64,000 nucleotides of DNA from Desulfatirhabdium butyrativorans DSM 18734 (GTDB lineage Bacteria; Desulfobacterota; Desulfobacteria; Desulfobacterales; Desulfatirhabdiaceae): NCBI RefSeq assembly GCF_000429925.1, contig NZ_AUCU01000004.1:62001-126000 (forward strand), given 5' to 3'. This document shows positions 10,001 through 18,885 of the stretch, piece after piece. The stretch's first letter is position 1. Every line of letters begins with the position of its first letter. A program made the position numbers and the translations under genes. Under the pieces are notes generated by a model. The model ran no database searches, had not been told where the DNA came from, and saw only the letters and a list, made by a program, of their open reading frames with translations.

Positions 10001-11451
10001 GGCAGGATCGGCTGAAGCGGATCGAGGAAGCGATGCGACTGGAGCCGGCAATCCCCTCGACCCTCAGGGCGGAGCTCCGGGAATACCAGAAGGAAGGGTT
10101 CCGGTGGATGGTGAGGCTGGCCCATCTGGGCTGCGGGGCATGTCTTGCGGATGACATGGGGCTTGGCAAAACGGTGCAGACACTGGCTGTTCTGCTCGAA
10201 AAGGCGGCGCAGGCTCCCGCTCTGGTCATCGCACCCATGTCGGTTTGTGCGAACTGGATCGCCGAAGCCCATCGTTTTGCGCCGACCCTCCGGGTCCATA
10301 CCCTGCATGTGCCGGATCGCAAAGCCCTGATCGATGGGCTGGGCGCCATGGACGTGCTTGTGACCAGCTATGGGCTGCTGCATCAGGAAGGGGAGGCGCT
10401 TGCCGCAAAATCCTGGGGGGTGATCGTCCTGGACGAGGCCCAGGCCATCAAGAACATGACGACCAAACGCTATCAGGCCGCTGTGCGCTTGCAGGGCAAT
10501 TTCAAACTGATCACGACGGGTACCCCGGTTGAAAACCATCTGGGTGAGTTCTATACCCTGTTCCAGTTCATCAATCCGGGGCTTCTGGGCTCCAAAGACC
10601 GTTTCAACCGCCGCTTTGTTGTGCCCATCGAAAAAGAACACGACAAGCAGGCCCAGCAGCGGCTGCGAAAACTGGTCAAACCCTTTATCCTGAGAAGGCT
10701 CAAATCCCAGGTTCTGGAAGAGCTTCCGCCCAGAACCGATATTGTGTTGCACGTCGAGCTGAAGCCGGAGGAAATCGCCCTGTATGAAGCCATGCGGCAG
10801 AAGGCTCTCGAGCGCATCGCCACCATGGATGGCCCCATCGAAAGACGGCGCTTCGAGCTGCTTGCCGAGATCATGAAGCTTCGGCAGGTGTGCTGCCATC
10901 CCAAACTGGTCCATCCGGAGTTTCCCGATGTCGGCTCCAAGCTCGAGGTTTTCGGGGAAGTCGTTTCCGAACTGCTGGAAGGCGGGCATAAGGCGCTCGT
11001 GTTCAGCCAGTTTCTGGGGCATCTGGCCCTGATCCGGAATTATCTGCACAAGGCCGGAATCTCCTACCGGTATCTGGACGGGCAGACACCGGCCAAACAG
11101 CGCCAGCAGGAAATCGAAGCTTTTCAGTCCGGCAGCGGCGATCTCTTTTTGATCAGCCTCAAGGCGGGCGGGCTGGGTCTCAACCTGACGGCAGCCGACT
11201 ACGTCATCCACATGGATCCGTGGTGGAACCCTGCGGTGGAGGATCAGGCCTCGGATCGGGCGCATCGCATCGGCCAGAGCCAGCCGGTTACGGTTTATCG
11301 GCTGGTGGCTCAGGGGACAATCGAGGAAAAGATCGTGAAACTGCATGCCGAAAAACGGGAACTGGCCGAATCCCTGCTGGAAGGCACGGACACCAGCGCC
11401 CGAATTGGCGCTGACGAGCTGCTGCGGCTTATCCAGGAGGAAGAGATGTGA
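7078..11451 (+). CDS. Large SNF2-family DNA helicase/translocase
   Basis: The protein has 1457 residues with a canonical SNF2 ATPase in its last ~430. Motifs are I DDMGLGKT (K1031), II DEAQ (D1119), III TTGTPVEN, V SLKAGGLGLNLTAADYV and VI DQASDRAHRIGQ. The first ~1000 residues are far longer than in stand-alone SNF2 proteins. They contain helical repeats and an AACTCPIEGYRRS element near residue 600, but no domain I can name. Roles for this class include remodelling nucleoprotein or RNA polymerase complexes (as RapA does) and phage defence. No partner genes adjoin it: the 128 bp upstream is non-coding and a gene remnant follows. GGAG precedes the ATG. Confidence 0.85.
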   Translation: MTATPPVAEDIPAALNRFDELGQLEKLLLWLCAYIDEPMDVDMLTRLLEMLVQRLFGKYEGPILIFRKNIKSLQNRGWIDESCRCPSPFVRPLFLKALRSYFQGGKGSLVIQEFDRYLGLFHPVRETDATSEKQPTRGRTQRQPSPNNMLMVLAEIIQHSPAGYGLNGSSASKEGPVRFRRMLRGIQVEMARGNPDEAFKYCATMQYLRLPNVAASDIAFPFAAAFPPDFAEAFFAATSLDNRQIVHAEILRKSFWYPVAEVDRLLAGIQSRCLINAEGNARVIDVHAFSIKLTRLMLMGRLSEARSMEETSGLKWPCHRALASFLQGRLDEGKKAFQSFLKELGYLHTPWIELFGCFLHFLHEILRSESVIEGGRIARTIDKLEPLILQPSNVEKAFLALLKPMIPTPTFQVGSAVKALRETVLYGSPTLELFRLLAILCMAGELLPQEMISLKEIQSGFAQCGDGWLAVESAAMLIQAGADEPAYRVLIDEMRNREGIVPFVWQLPIEASWKKRIRAILQTLRPLHPEAGQKAEAPQLTRRIIWQLYIDSEGHPLEVQAVEQKRGKGNKWSAGRVVGVNRLQSAGFKEFMTDQDRAIAACTCPIEGYRRSRYAEYQIDPDRAVVAMIGHPHVYSYREPGRRIELVRAEPELVARRKNGKILLQIHPPSKGDDVLLVQDENPNRYKVVVFSQLFQRVANLIGEDGIEIPATEKDVVSEALSSLSTVMTVHSAVPFGDDRLEQVPANPVPIVQVSPEGSERFRMNILVRPFGSAGPMLHAGKGTATIVSEIDGKHLQTVRNLAEEKRLAAVIQERLLGLDSADGAGGQWIVEHPEDCLHALADLRELQEQGMAVVEWPEGEKFTFSRPLSFDQMHIRMRSVSDWFEMEGELQIDQNRVIGMKQLIDLLAANPGRRFVQMEDGLFLSLTAALRKRLEELSAFTEKRGKKLLLHGLAAAAVQEVIHPFRHVEAASQWQDRLKRIEEAMRLEPAIPSTLRAELREYQKEGFRWMVRLAHLGCGACLADDMGLGKTVQTLAVLLEKAAQAPALVIAPMSVCANWIAEAHRFAPTLRVHTLHVPDRKALIDGLGAMDVLVTSYGLLHQEGEALAAKSWGVIVLDEAQAIKNMTTKRYQAAVRLQGNFKLITTGTPVENHLGEFYTLFQFINPGLLGSKDRFNRRFVVPIEKEHDKQAQQRLRKLVKPFILRRLKSQVLEELPPRTDIVLHVELKPEEIALYEAMRQKALERIATMDGPIERRRFELLAEIMKLRQVCCHPKLVHPEFPDVGSKLEVFGEVVSELLEGGHKALVFSQFLGHLALIRNYLHKAGISYRYLDGQTPAKQRQQEIEAFQSGSGDLFLISLKAGGLGLNLTAADYVIHMDPWWNPAVEDQASDRAHRIGQSQPVTVYRLVAQGTIEEKIVKLHAEKRELAESLLEGTDTSARIGADELLRLIQEEEM

Positions 11452-11603
11452 GCATGGGCGCAACGCGATACGCTCCGCTCGGTCCAAGCGCTGTTTGGCG
11501 CACTGCATTGCATTGCTGATAGAAGGAAGATGGTTTATGGATGGCAGATTGATCGTGAGAGTGGCAGATGCTGCATGCATGGCGCCGACGTGATCTGACG
11601 AAC

Positions 11604-11802
11604 ACTATGGCATTATGGTTTGTACATATTGAGCTGCAAGATTATTCCAGTCCGTGCGCATCGCCACAAACGATCCTTCCGGGATAGCACCATGGACGAC
11701 ATTAAAGCGACCATCCCGTGTCTCTGCTAAATGATCATGGCGAGGTTTGTCGCTCCCAGAGATGAAAATATGCCAAAAACATCCTGCCGACTGCCCACAT
11801 TT
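11604..11802 (-). pseudogene. Remnant of a cyclase-like (kynurenine formamidase family) gene
   Basis: The 375 bp between the SNF2 gene and copA (11452-11826) has no intact gene. On the minus strand a 66-codon open stretch lies between in-frame stops. Its middle reads IPEGSFVAMRTDW, which resembles a conserved strand of the metal-dependent cyclase family, with HGA just before it. Neither the family's HxxTHxDxP metal site nor a start codon is present, so this looks like a leftover C-terminal piece. The family call is from memory of the motif and is tentative. Confidence 0.35.
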
Positions 11803-11826
11803 TCACGGCAAAGTTCCGGAAGCCCG

Positions 11827-14274
11827 TCAATCCCGCTTTGACGATGCCGGCAGACTTTCAGCCGGAATTCCGGTACTGCTCAGCCTCAAACTGTTGGTGA
11901 CTACCGATACGCTGCTGAAGGCCATGGCAAGCGCGGCCAGAATCGGATGAAGTTGCCGCAGGGCCATGGGTATATCCGGAAACGGGTACAAGACGCCTGC
12001 TGCGATGGGAATGAGCACGACATTGTAGCCGAAGGCCCAGATCAGGTTCTGGCGGATCGTACGCAGTGTCGCCCGGCTCAGACGGATGGCCCTGGCAATG
12101 CCGGAAAGCCTTCCGCCTGTCAGGATGACGTCCGCACTTTCGATGGCCACATCCGTTCCCGTACCGATGGCAATCCCCACATGGGCCTGGGCAAGGGCGG
12201 GCGCGTCGTTGATCCCATCCCCCACCATCCCGACGACACGACCTTGCCGCTGCAAATCGTCAATTGCGTCGAGCTTCTCGTCCGGTTTCAATCCGGCACG
12301 CCACTGATCGATGCCTGCTTCCGCCGCAATGGCTGCCGCTGTTTTTTCGTTGTCTCCGGTCAGCATGACCGTTCGAAGCCCCAGCGCATGGATGGCGGAG
12401 ACGGCATCCGCTGCATCGGTTTTCAGCCGGTCCGACAAGGAGATGGCGCCAAGCAGGACGGGTGACGACTTGGCGTGGGACCCGGTCTTTCCGTTCGTTC
12501 CGGTGCCAGTCACCGAGATGATCACGGGGGTTCGGCCCAGCGTGCTTTGTTCTTCCGTCCAGCCCATCAGGGCTTTGGCTGAAGCATCTTCCATCAGAAA
12601 CGCCGATCCGTCTTCCCGCATCCAATCCGGCTTGCCGACCCGCACCTGGAGTCCGCAGCCCAGAAGGACTTCGATACCGGAGCCGCCGAAGGCCTGGAAC
12701 CGTGCGATGGTTTCAAGCGAGATTCCTTGTTTTACCGCCTCCTGAACAATCGCCTTCCCGAGGGGATGCTCCGAGCCCTGCTCTGCGGAAGCGGCCAGGC
12801 GAAGGATTTCGGTTTGCGGGTCGTTCGGGCTTCCCATTGAGGCATTTCGGATCATGCCGCTTCCAAAGGCTTCCGGCATGGTGGATGGTGCGGCAAACAC
12901 GGCGCTCACCAGGGGCTTTCCTTCGGTGAGGGTGCCGGTCTTGTCGAGGACGAGGATATCGAGCCGAGCCGTTTCCTGAAGCCCGGTGCTGTTTTTGAAA
13001 AGGATACCGTTCTTGGCACCCGCTCCCATGCCGGCCATCACGGCGGTCGGTGTGGCTAGGCCCAGGGCGCAGGGGCAGGCAATGACCAGCACGGCCACGG
13101 TTCGGATCATTGCGGTAACGATATCGGCTGTGACGCCATACCACACAATGCCGGTGACAATGGCCAGAACGATGATCGTTGGCACGAAGATCGCCGCTAC
13201 CTTGTCGGCCAGGGCCTGAACAGGGGCCTTGCTGCCCTGGGCCTGCTGGACCATGCGGACGATCCGGGCAAGGGCCGTATCTTTTCCGACATGCACGGCC
13301 CGAATCTTCAACAGCCCGAACCCGTTGATGGTGGCACCAACCACTGGAGAATCCGGCGCCTTGTCTACGGCAATCGGTTCGCCCGTCAGCATGGACTCAT
13401 CGACTGCCGATTCCCCCTCGATCACGATGCCGTCGCAGGGAATGCGGCCTCCGGGCCGAACCAGCAGAATGTCACCCGCCCGGATTTTCGATACCGGAAT
13501 TTCCACGGCTGTTTCCGCTGCCAGCAGGGTGGCCGTCTGAGGCTGCAGATTCAGCAACTCACGGATGGCGCTTCCGGTTTTGCCTTTGGCTCGCGCTTCG
13601 AGCACCTTGCCGAGTTTGATGAGTGTGATGATGACTGCCGAAGTTTCGAAATAGACATGGTGCCCCAGATCGGGCGAAAGGAGAATGATGACGGAATAGC
13701 CATAGGCCACCGAAGAGCCGAGCGCGACCAGAACGTCCATGTTTGCGCTTCGGTTCCCGAGGCTTTTGATGCCGCCGACGTAGTAATCCCATGCCGTGTA
13801 AAACTGAACCGGCGTGGCTAAAGCGAAAAAGAGCCAATTCACCCACCAGCCATGCGCCCAGTGCCCGAGAAGGCCGAAATCCCGGCTCATGCTGAGAACA
13901 AACAGCGGCAGGGTGAACACGAGCCCGACCAGGAATTTTCGTTCCTGGTCACGGATTTCCGCTTCCCGGGCCTGCTGCTCGGCATCGGCCGCCATGGGAT
14001 CGGATTCGTTTGCGGGCGGCAGCGCATCGTATCCGGCCTTGCGGATGGCGGCGATGATGTCATCGAGCGTGGCGGTTTTTGGGTCGAAATCGACGCTGGC
14101 CCGCTCAGATGCAAAATTCACGGCGGCCTGCAACACACCGGGCACTTTTCGCTTGAGCGTACGCTCGATCGTCATGGCGCAGTTGGCGCATGTCATGCCG
14201 GTGACAGGCAGCTCGACCCGTTCCATGGCGGAGGGCCCGGCGGTTGCCGCCGCATGGGAGTTTTCAGTCGTCAT
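11827..14274 (-). CDS. copA: Copper-exporting P1B-type ATPase
   Basis: The 815-residue protein has one N-terminal heavy-metal-binding domain (GMTCANC, residues 26-32), transmembrane CPC (C400-P401-C402), phosphorylation motif DKTGT (D444), the HP motif EHPLGKAIV and [10 protein letters not shown]. These define a Cu+-exporting P1B-1 ATPase in the inner membrane. Its ATG overlaps the stop of the metallochaperone gene by 4 bases, so the two are made together, and the YcaO-TPR gene lies just upstream in the same operon. A CueR- or CsoR-type regulator is not adjacent. Confidence 0.95.
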   Translation of the reverse strand: MTTENSHAAATAGPSAMERVELPVTGMTCANCAMTIERTLKRKVPGVLQAAVNFASERASVDFDPKTATLDDIIAAIRKAGYDALPPANESDPMAADAEQQAREAEIRDQERKFLVGLVFTLPLFVLSMSRDFGLLGHWAHGWWVNWLFFALATPVQFYTAWDYYVGGIKSLGNRSANMDVLVALGSSVAYGYSVIILLSPDLGHHVYFETSAVIITLIKLGKVLEARAKGKTGSAIRELLNLQPQTATLLAAETAVEIPVSKIRAGDILLVRPGGRIPCDGIVIEGESAVDESMLTGEPIAVDKAPDSPVVGATINGFGLLKIRAVHVGKDTALARIVRMVQQAQGSKAPVQALADKVAAIFVPTIIVLAIVTGIVWYGVTADIVTAMIRTVAVLVIACPCALGLATPTAVMAGMGAGAKNGILFKNSTGLQETARLDILVLDKTGTLTEGKPLVSAVFAAPSTMPEAFGSGMIRNASMGSPNDPQTEILRLAASAEQGSEHPLGKAIVQEAVKQGISLETIARFQAFGGSGIEVLLGCGLQVRVGKPDWMREDGSAFLMEDASAKALMGWTEEQSTLGRTPVIISVTGTGTNGKTGSHAKSSPVLLGAISLSDRLKTDAADAVSAIHALGLRTVMLTGDNEKTAAAIAAEAGIDQWRAGLKPDEKLDAIDDLQRQGRVVGMVGDGINDAPALAQAHVGIAIGTGTDVAIESADVILTGGRLSGIARAIRLSRATLRTIRQNLIWAFGYNVVLIPIAAGVLYPFPDIPMALRQLHPILAALAMAFSSVSVVTNSLRLSSTGIPAESLPASSKRD

Positions 14275-14474
14275 TGCGCCGGGTATCCAATTTCTTTCAG
14301 GGTTGCCAGGATGGTCTCAACACTGAGGGCATCTTCGAATTCCACGGTGATTTCTTTGGACTCGGGATTGCCGCTGACTGCGGAAACACCCTGGATTTCC
14401 GCCAATTCGTTGGTGATGGTGCGGACGCAGTGTCCACAGGAAATGTTGGGAATGATGAATTGTTTCTTTTGCAT
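14271..14474 (-). CDS. copZ: Copper chaperone, HMA domain
   Basis: The 67-residue protein is a single ferredoxin-like heavy-metal-associated domain. The metal site is ISCGHC near residues 11-16, in the usual position for Cu+ chaperones although Cys-Gly-His-Cys differs a little from the CxxC consensus. It would carry Cu+ to the N-terminal domain of CopA, whose gene overlaps it by 4 bases. AGGAGG lies 6 bases before the ATG. The gene begins 15 bases after the YcaO-TPR gene. Confidence 0.9.
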   Translation of the reverse strand: MQKKQFIIPNISCGHCVRTITNELAEIQGVSAVSGNPESKEITVEFEDALSVETILATLKEIGYPAQ

Positions 14475-14489
14475 ATCGCCTCCTGTATA

Positions 14490-16223
14490 TCAGTCGGATT
14501 GATGGGGAGAAAGCGATTCGAGGGCGCTTCGGGCGAAATCGATCCCAGGATCGAGACGCAGGGCAAGCTTGAAATGCCGGATGGCCTCCGGAATGCGATC
14601 CAGTCGCTGCAGGTTCACGGCAAGATTGGCATGGTCGATGGCCGAGCCCGGATCCTCCTTCAGAATAGCCTCGAAACAGCGTACGGCGGTTTCATGATCT
14701 CCCGTCTTGAACCGGCAGAAGCCGAGCAGATTCAGGATGTCTGTGCGCCCCGGATCGAGGGTAAGTCCTTTTTCCAGGGTTTCAATGGCTTCATGGTATT
14801 TGCCGAGACTTTTGTAACACTGCCCCAGATACGAATGAATGGCGGCACGATCCTCGGCAGGCGGGTTTCGATCGAGAGCAAGATGGAGCTGGGTAATTGC
14901 CTGTTCATGCTGTTCGATTCCGAAAAGGATCGTGCCCGTATAGAACGGCAGGTAATAGGTGTTTGGAAGCAGGGCTGCCATCTGCTGGAGCACGGCAAAA
15001 GATTGTTTCGGGCTGTAGTTCTGACAGACGAGTTTTGCCACGAACATCCCGACACTGCCGGATGCGGCCCGTTCCCGGAAATGGGCTCCGGGTATGAGGG
15101 TGTAGAAGGCCGGAATCCGCAGGTCCGGATGCATCGTATCGATGAGGATGACTTCGAGGTTTTTCGCGGCAAGCGCCGAGACGCACCGCTCGACTTCGAT
15201 ACGCAGATTGTCGTCGGACAGGTTGGGCAGGGCTTGCAGATCGATCCAGCGATCCGGTGAAACGATGAACGGAACATCTTCGAGTGCGCCTGGTTTTGGA
15301 AGACCGCTTGCCTCGTAACGGGAGCCGGAGTTGAAGTCGCCTGCAAGCTGGGCGATTTCGGTCAGCGCCCGGCTGAAGGCTTTCTCGGGGTTGGGGGTGG
15401 TGCCTGCCGTCCAGACGATTTCACTCGACTTGGGGAATGTGGCGGGATCGAAGGCCAGCACGCCGACTGTGGGGATGCCCATGTCGAGCGTGAAATCGGA
15501 AACATGGAGAATGATGCCGTTTCGTTCGTACTTGCATAGCATTTCCCGTACCAGGGGATCGGTTGCGGACTCCGGCCGGATGCCCGGAACCGGGATGCGG
15601 TTTCGGCTGATCAGCGAGCAGACATGGCGCTCCACGATTTCCGATATGCCCTGAACGAGGGCCTCTTCGGCACAGTTGCCGGCGGAAGTGCCGTTGAAGG
15701 CGTTGATGGCATAAAACCAGTCGAAGGGTACGAGGATGCCTCGTCCTTCGCTCAGGTTCCAACCTTCGGTCCACCGGAGAACGAGGGATTCGAAGACGGA
15801 GCGGATGCGTTCGGCATCATCGGTTTCGTCGTGAACGGATCGCGCGATGGCCGAATAGGGGAGGGCGTTCTCTGTAAATTGCCGGAAGGTGCCGGTGACA
15901 AACCGGTTCGGATCGTTTGAGAAACTGAAGAAGCTGAATCGTTCCGCCAGTTCCATGAGAGCCGAGGCTTCGGCCTGTTTTGGCGTGGCCCCTTTTCCCA
16001 TCTGCTTGCGGATCCCGGTGATGGCTCGGGCATCCTTTCCGTAGAAACTGATAAAAACGGGAATGTCGAGACGGCCGTTGTCGATGCGAACCGCCTTTTC
16101 CAGGATGTCGAGATCGATTGCGCCAAGCCGCTCGAGCAGCCGATCGACGGTTTCCGCCGGCGTGAGGGCCTTGTCCTGATCCAGCGTGTAACCTTTGAAA
16201 GTATCTTTCAGTGCGAAGTTCAT
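14490..16223 (-). CDS. YcaO-domain protein with C-terminal TPR repeats
   Basis: The 577-residue protein has a YcaO fold over residues ~1-390: early ITGIRKQMGKG, then EASALMELAERFSFF as the ATP-binding helix, then SGLPKPGALEDVPF. At least four TPR units follow (for example HYLGQCYKSLGKYHEAIETLEKGL-like spacing, NLLGFCRFKTGDHE, NLAVNLQRLDRIPEA). YcaO enzymes activate amides with ATP, for example in thioamide or azole formation. TPR-fused YcaO proteins are common in anaerobes and mostly uncharacterised. The frame extends 39 codons upstream, but those codons come from a dispersed palindromic repeat, so the ATG at 16223 is chosen. It heads the operon with copZ and copA. Confidence 0.8.
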   Translation of the reverse strand: MNFALKDTFKGYTLDQDKALTPAETVDRLLERLGAIDLDILEKAVRIDNGRLDIPVFISFYGKDARAITGIRKQMGKGATPKQAEASALMELAERFSFFSFSNDPNRFVTGTFRQFTENALPYSAIARSVHDETDDAERIRSVFESLVLRWTEGWNLSEGRGILVPFDWFYAINAFNGTSAGNCAEEALVQGISEIVERHVCSLISRNRIPVPGIRPESATDPLVREMLCKYERNGIILHVSDFTLDMGIPTVGVLAFDPATFPKSSEIVWTAGTTPNPEKAFSRALTEIAQLAGDFNSGSRYEASGLPKPGALEDVPFIVSPDRWIDLQALPNLSDDNLRIEVERCVSALAAKNLEVILIDTMHPDLRIPAFYTLIPGAHFRERAASGSVGMFVAKLVCQNYSPKQSFAVLQQMAALLPNTYYLPFYTGTILFGIEQHEQAITQLHLALDRNPPAEDRAAIHSYLGQCYKSLGKYHEAIETLEKGLTLDPGRTDILNLLGFCRFKTGDHETAVRCFEAILKEDPGSAIDHANLAVNLQRLDRIPEAIRHFKLALRLDPGIDFARSALESLSPHQSD

Positions 16224-16243
16224 GTTGTGCGTTCCAGAGTATG

Positions 16244-16330
16244 TGGTGCCTGAGTTTTCACGCTCTATCGCAAAATTGCCTGCCCGCAGGCGGCGCGCTG
16301 CTCCGAATAGGGGTTTTCCGTTCAGGCACA
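16244..16330 (-). repeat. Dispersed palindromic repeat, copy A
   Basis: Read on the minus strand it begins TGTGCCTGAACGGAAAACC, then TATTCGGAGCAGCGCGCCGCC, and ends with a degenerate inverted copy of its start (CTCAGGCACC). It sits in the divergent spacer between the YcaO and thioesterase genes. The same core recurs at 41149-41238 and 43260-43340. Confidence 0.8.
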
Positions 16331-16380
16331 AGTCTATCAAGTTTTATGGGGTATTCAAAGAGAAATGGAGAGGTAGCGGT

Positions 16381-16800
16381 ATGGGTATATCGATCGAATA
16401 TCCGGAGCCGACGGTGTTTTCATGCGAAACGACCGTTCGGATTACGGATTTGAGCACAGCGGGGCATTTGGGTTTTGATCATCTGGTTGCAATCATCAAT
16501 GACGCCTCCGCCCGCTTCTTTGCCCAGCGGAACATTCACCGGAAACAGGGAGGGGTTGGAGCGATTTACGCGGATCTGATGGTTCGCTATCTCGCCGAGG
16601 CCTTTTTTGGCGATATTTTGGGCATCGAAATCGCTATCGGTGAAGTGCGTGAAAAAGGTCTCGATCTCGTGTTCCGGATTACCAGGGGGAGGACCGGTGT
16701 TGTGGTTGCCATCGCCAAAATCGGCGTGCTTTTTTTCGATTATGACCAGCGCAAGGTTGTGCCGATTCCCGCCGAATTTGATATGAATCCGACCGTGTGA
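16381..16800 (+). CDS. Hotdog-fold acyl-CoA thioesterase-like protein
   Basis: The 139-residue protein has the length and pattern of the 4-hydroxybenzoyl-CoA thioesterase/YbgC superfamily. THIS-type strand DLSTAGHLGFDHLVAIINDA gives the central hotdog helix. YADLMVRYLAEAFFGDILGIEI and the Gly-rich GRTGVVVAIAKIGVLFFDY supply the antiparallel sheet. The family hydrolyses acyl-CoA or acyl-ACP thioesters, and the substrate here is unknown. GGAGAGG lies about 7 bases before the ATG at 16381; the upstream in-frame extension runs through the palindromic repeat and is rejected. It converges with the kinase gene, stops 5 bases apart. Confidence 0.6.
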   Translation: MGISIEYPEPTVFSCETTVRITDLSTAGHLGFDHLVAIINDASARFFAQRNIHRKQGGVGAIYADLMVRYLAEAFFGDILGIEIAIGEVREKGLDLVFRITRGRTGVVVAIAKIGVLFFDYDQRKVVPIPAEFDMNPTV

Positions 16801-16805
16801 CGAAA

Positions 16806-18158
16806 TCAGGCAGTTGAAACAGCCCGTGAATAGGCATAACCCGTCACATCGAGCCAATGGACGAATCCGACATCGAGGCTTGCGAACCAGCAGGCGGTGG
16901 CGCTTTTTCGATCGATGCTCCACAGCCGTTTCTGAAGCGGGTCAAAGAAGGAGGGGGCACAAATTTTTTCGAACCGGGAAGGGGGAGCAATCAGAGTGAG
17001 CATCTCTTCCACGGTGGGAAGCCGCCAGGAGCCGATTCCGCAGAAACGCTCCCGATTCATCCGCTCGATTCGAAGCAGGCTCTGGCGAACGTTTTCCGGG
17101 TAGGCTGAACCGGATTGCTCCCAGATCAGGCCGTTTACCCGATCTGCCACGAGATTTTTGCCGACGGATACGAAATCCGGTGCAAGCGGATGATCGGGAC
17201 GCCAAAGCAAATCGAGGTGAAAACATTCCCTTGCTTCATGAAATCCGATTTTTTGCGGAAGGTGGCGAATGGGGCGGTTCGTTGGATCCCGTATTTGAGA
17301 TTCAATCAACTTCGGTTCGGGTTCAAGCTGGCAAATGAGCGATTTGCGCCGCTCCCATGATTGCTGCAGTTCCTGGATGGCGGCATCCATGTCTTCTGCT
17401 GTTTGGAACCGGCGCTTCGGATCTGGGGCGATGGCGGATCGGAAGAACATGTCCCATGTTTCATCCAGTTCGGGAACCAGATCCGCGATGGATGCCATGG
17501 AAAATTGCGGCAGATTCCCTGTCAGCATCCGGTACAGGGTCACTCCGACGGAATACAGGTCCGAACTGAACCCGACGCTATCGGGGGCTGCCTCCTGCTC
17601 GGGTGGGGCATAATAGGGAGAGCCAATTTTCAGGTTTTTCGGATAAGCAGCCTTCTCGCCCCTGGTCAACGAAAGGCCAAAATCGGCGATTCTGACGGAC
17701 GACTGGTCCGTCAGCAGCAGATTGAACGGCTTGATGTCGCGATGAATCCATCCTCCCGCATGCATTCGGGCAAGCCCGGAAAGGGTTTCGCGGGTGATCC
17801 GAAGCGCCATGTCCACCGGAAGTTGCCGGGTCGGTATTTCCACCTCTGCACCTTCTCCGATCCACAGCCCCACATTGTCGCAAAGGTATTCCATCGTGTA
17901 GAAAGGCCGGCCCAGCGCCACGCCGTAGTCCCAGACCGGAAGCAGGTGCGGATGCCGCAGTTTGGCCATGATGCGTGCCTCGCTCAGAAACAGTTCCTCC
18001 AGCTTTTCCATGCCCAGCAGATCTAAAAGAAAGGGATGTGGGTACAGCCATTTCAGGGCGACAATGTTTCCGATTTCCGGTACCATCACCTTGTACACCC
18101 GGCTGGTGCCGCCTTTGCCGAGCAAGCCGAGAATGCGGTATTTGCCGATGGTTTTCAT
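16806..18158 (-). CDS. Ser/Thr protein kinase fused to a DUF1566-like domain
   Basis: The 450-residue protein has a Hanks-type kinase domain (residues 7-270): GKGGTSRVYKV glycine loop, ALK lysine K36, HRDIKPFN with D141, and DFG D159. No membrane helix is seen, so it is cytoplasmic. The C-terminal ~140 residues carry NGLIWEQSG, a WRLPTVEEMLTLI motif and YAYSRAV, a pattern of the DUF1566/Lcl C-terminal module more often found in secreted or surface proteins. That fusion is unusual. Start ATG lies 1 base after the stop of the phosphoesterase gene, so it is the third gene of the pilD operon. Confidence 0.8.
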   Translation of the reverse strand: MKTIGKYRILGLLGKGGTSRVYKVMVPEIGNIVALKWLYPHPFLLDLLGMEKLEELFLSEARIMAKLRHPHLLPVWDYGVALGRPFYTMEYLCDNVGLWIGEGAEVEIPTRQLPVDMALRITRETLSGLARMHAGGWIHRDIKPFNLLLTDQSSVRIADFGLSLTRGEKAAYPKNLKIGSPYYAPPEQEAAPDSVGFSSDLYSVGVTLYRMLTGNLPQFSMASIADLVPELDETWDMFFRSAIAPDPKRRFQTAEDMDAAIQELQQSWERRKSLICQLEPEPKLIESQIRDPTNRPIRHLPQKIGFHEARECFHLDLLWRPDHPLAPDFVSVGKNLVADRVNGLIWEQSGSAYPENVRQSLLRIERMNRERFCGIGSWRLPTVEEMLTLIAPPSRFEKICAPSFFDPLQKRLWSIDRKSATACWFASLDVGFVHWLDVTGYAYSRAVSTA

Positions 18159-18159
18159 T

Positions 18160-18885
18160 TCATGCGAGCCTTTCGGCGTGTTCTTTGGGGAGGCCTGCAG
18201 CCAGAATTTTCCGGATGGTCGTCTCGCGGGGGTACTCGATGAAGCGGACTTCGATCATGCAGGCTTGCGTATCGAACAGGACATATTTTGCGCGGCGATC
18301 CCCGTCTCTTGGCTGGCCGACGCTGCCGACGTTGACAATCGCCTTGCATTCCGGCGGAATGCCGACCGTTTCGGCTGTCAGTCTTCGTTTGTCATATGCG
18401 TGCGGCCCCCAGATTGCCAGCCGCAGCACGTGGGTATGTCCGATAAAGCATATCTGTTTATCCATGCGTTCCAGCACCTTGCTGAGGCTTGAATCCGGTA
18501 TCTGGAACAGATAGACGAGCGGTGATTCGGGGGGAAAGCCATGGACAAAGCGCATCTTTTCCAGAACGATTGCCTTGGGCAATGTCGCCAGAAACGACAG
18601 GCTGTCAGCGGAGAGTTTCGTGGCCGTCCATTCGAGGGATGCTCTGGCGCGAGGATTGAACCACTCCAATATCCGGGCATCCCGAATGCCAAGCTCATGA
18701 TTGCCCATGACGCTCTCGATGCCGTGCAATCGCAGCAGTCGGACGACGGACTCCGGATCCGGGCCATAACCGATGGAATCGCCCAGGCAAATGGTGCGAT
18801 CGGCCTTTTGGGCGGCGATATCTTCGAGGACGGCTTCGAAGGCTTCCAGATTGCCATGAATGTCCGAGACAATGGCCAGACGCAT
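18160..18885 (-). CDS. Metallophosphoesterase (YfcE/MJ0936-like)
   Basis: The 241-residue protein starts MRLAIVSDIHGN. It has GDSIGYGPDP, GNHELGI and GHTHVLRL, the metal-binding boxes of calcineurin-like phosphodiesterases, and NVGSVGQPRDG, which is typical of the YfcE/MJ0936 subgroup. It probably hydrolyses a phosphodiester, but the physiological substrate is unknown. Its ATG overlaps the pilD stop (TAATG), and the kinase gene starts 1 base after its end. A kinase and a phosphoesterase tied to a prepilin peptidase suggest a signalling role, which is inference. Confidence 0.8.
   Translation of the reverse strand: MRLAIVSDIHGNLEAFEAVLEDIAAQKADRTICLGDSIGYGPDPESVVRLLRLHGIESVMGNHELGIRDARILEWFNPRARASLEWTATKLSADSLSFLATLPKAIVLEKMRFVHGFPPESPLVYLFQIPDSSLSKVLERMDKQICFIGHTHVLRLAIWGPHAYDKRRLTAETVGIPPECKAIVNVGSVGQPRDGDRRAKYVLFDTQACMIEVRFIEYPRETTIRKILAAGLPKEHAERLA

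Noticed and set aside
9526-11580. 684-codon minus-strand open frame under the SNF2 gene
   Set aside because: It is antisense to the conserved helicase motifs and has the composition of a high-GC shadow frame.
16224-16340. Upstream extension of the YcaO protein (NGKPLFGAARR...)
   Set aside because: The text is a translation of the dispersed palindromic repeat, seen again at 41149 and 43260.
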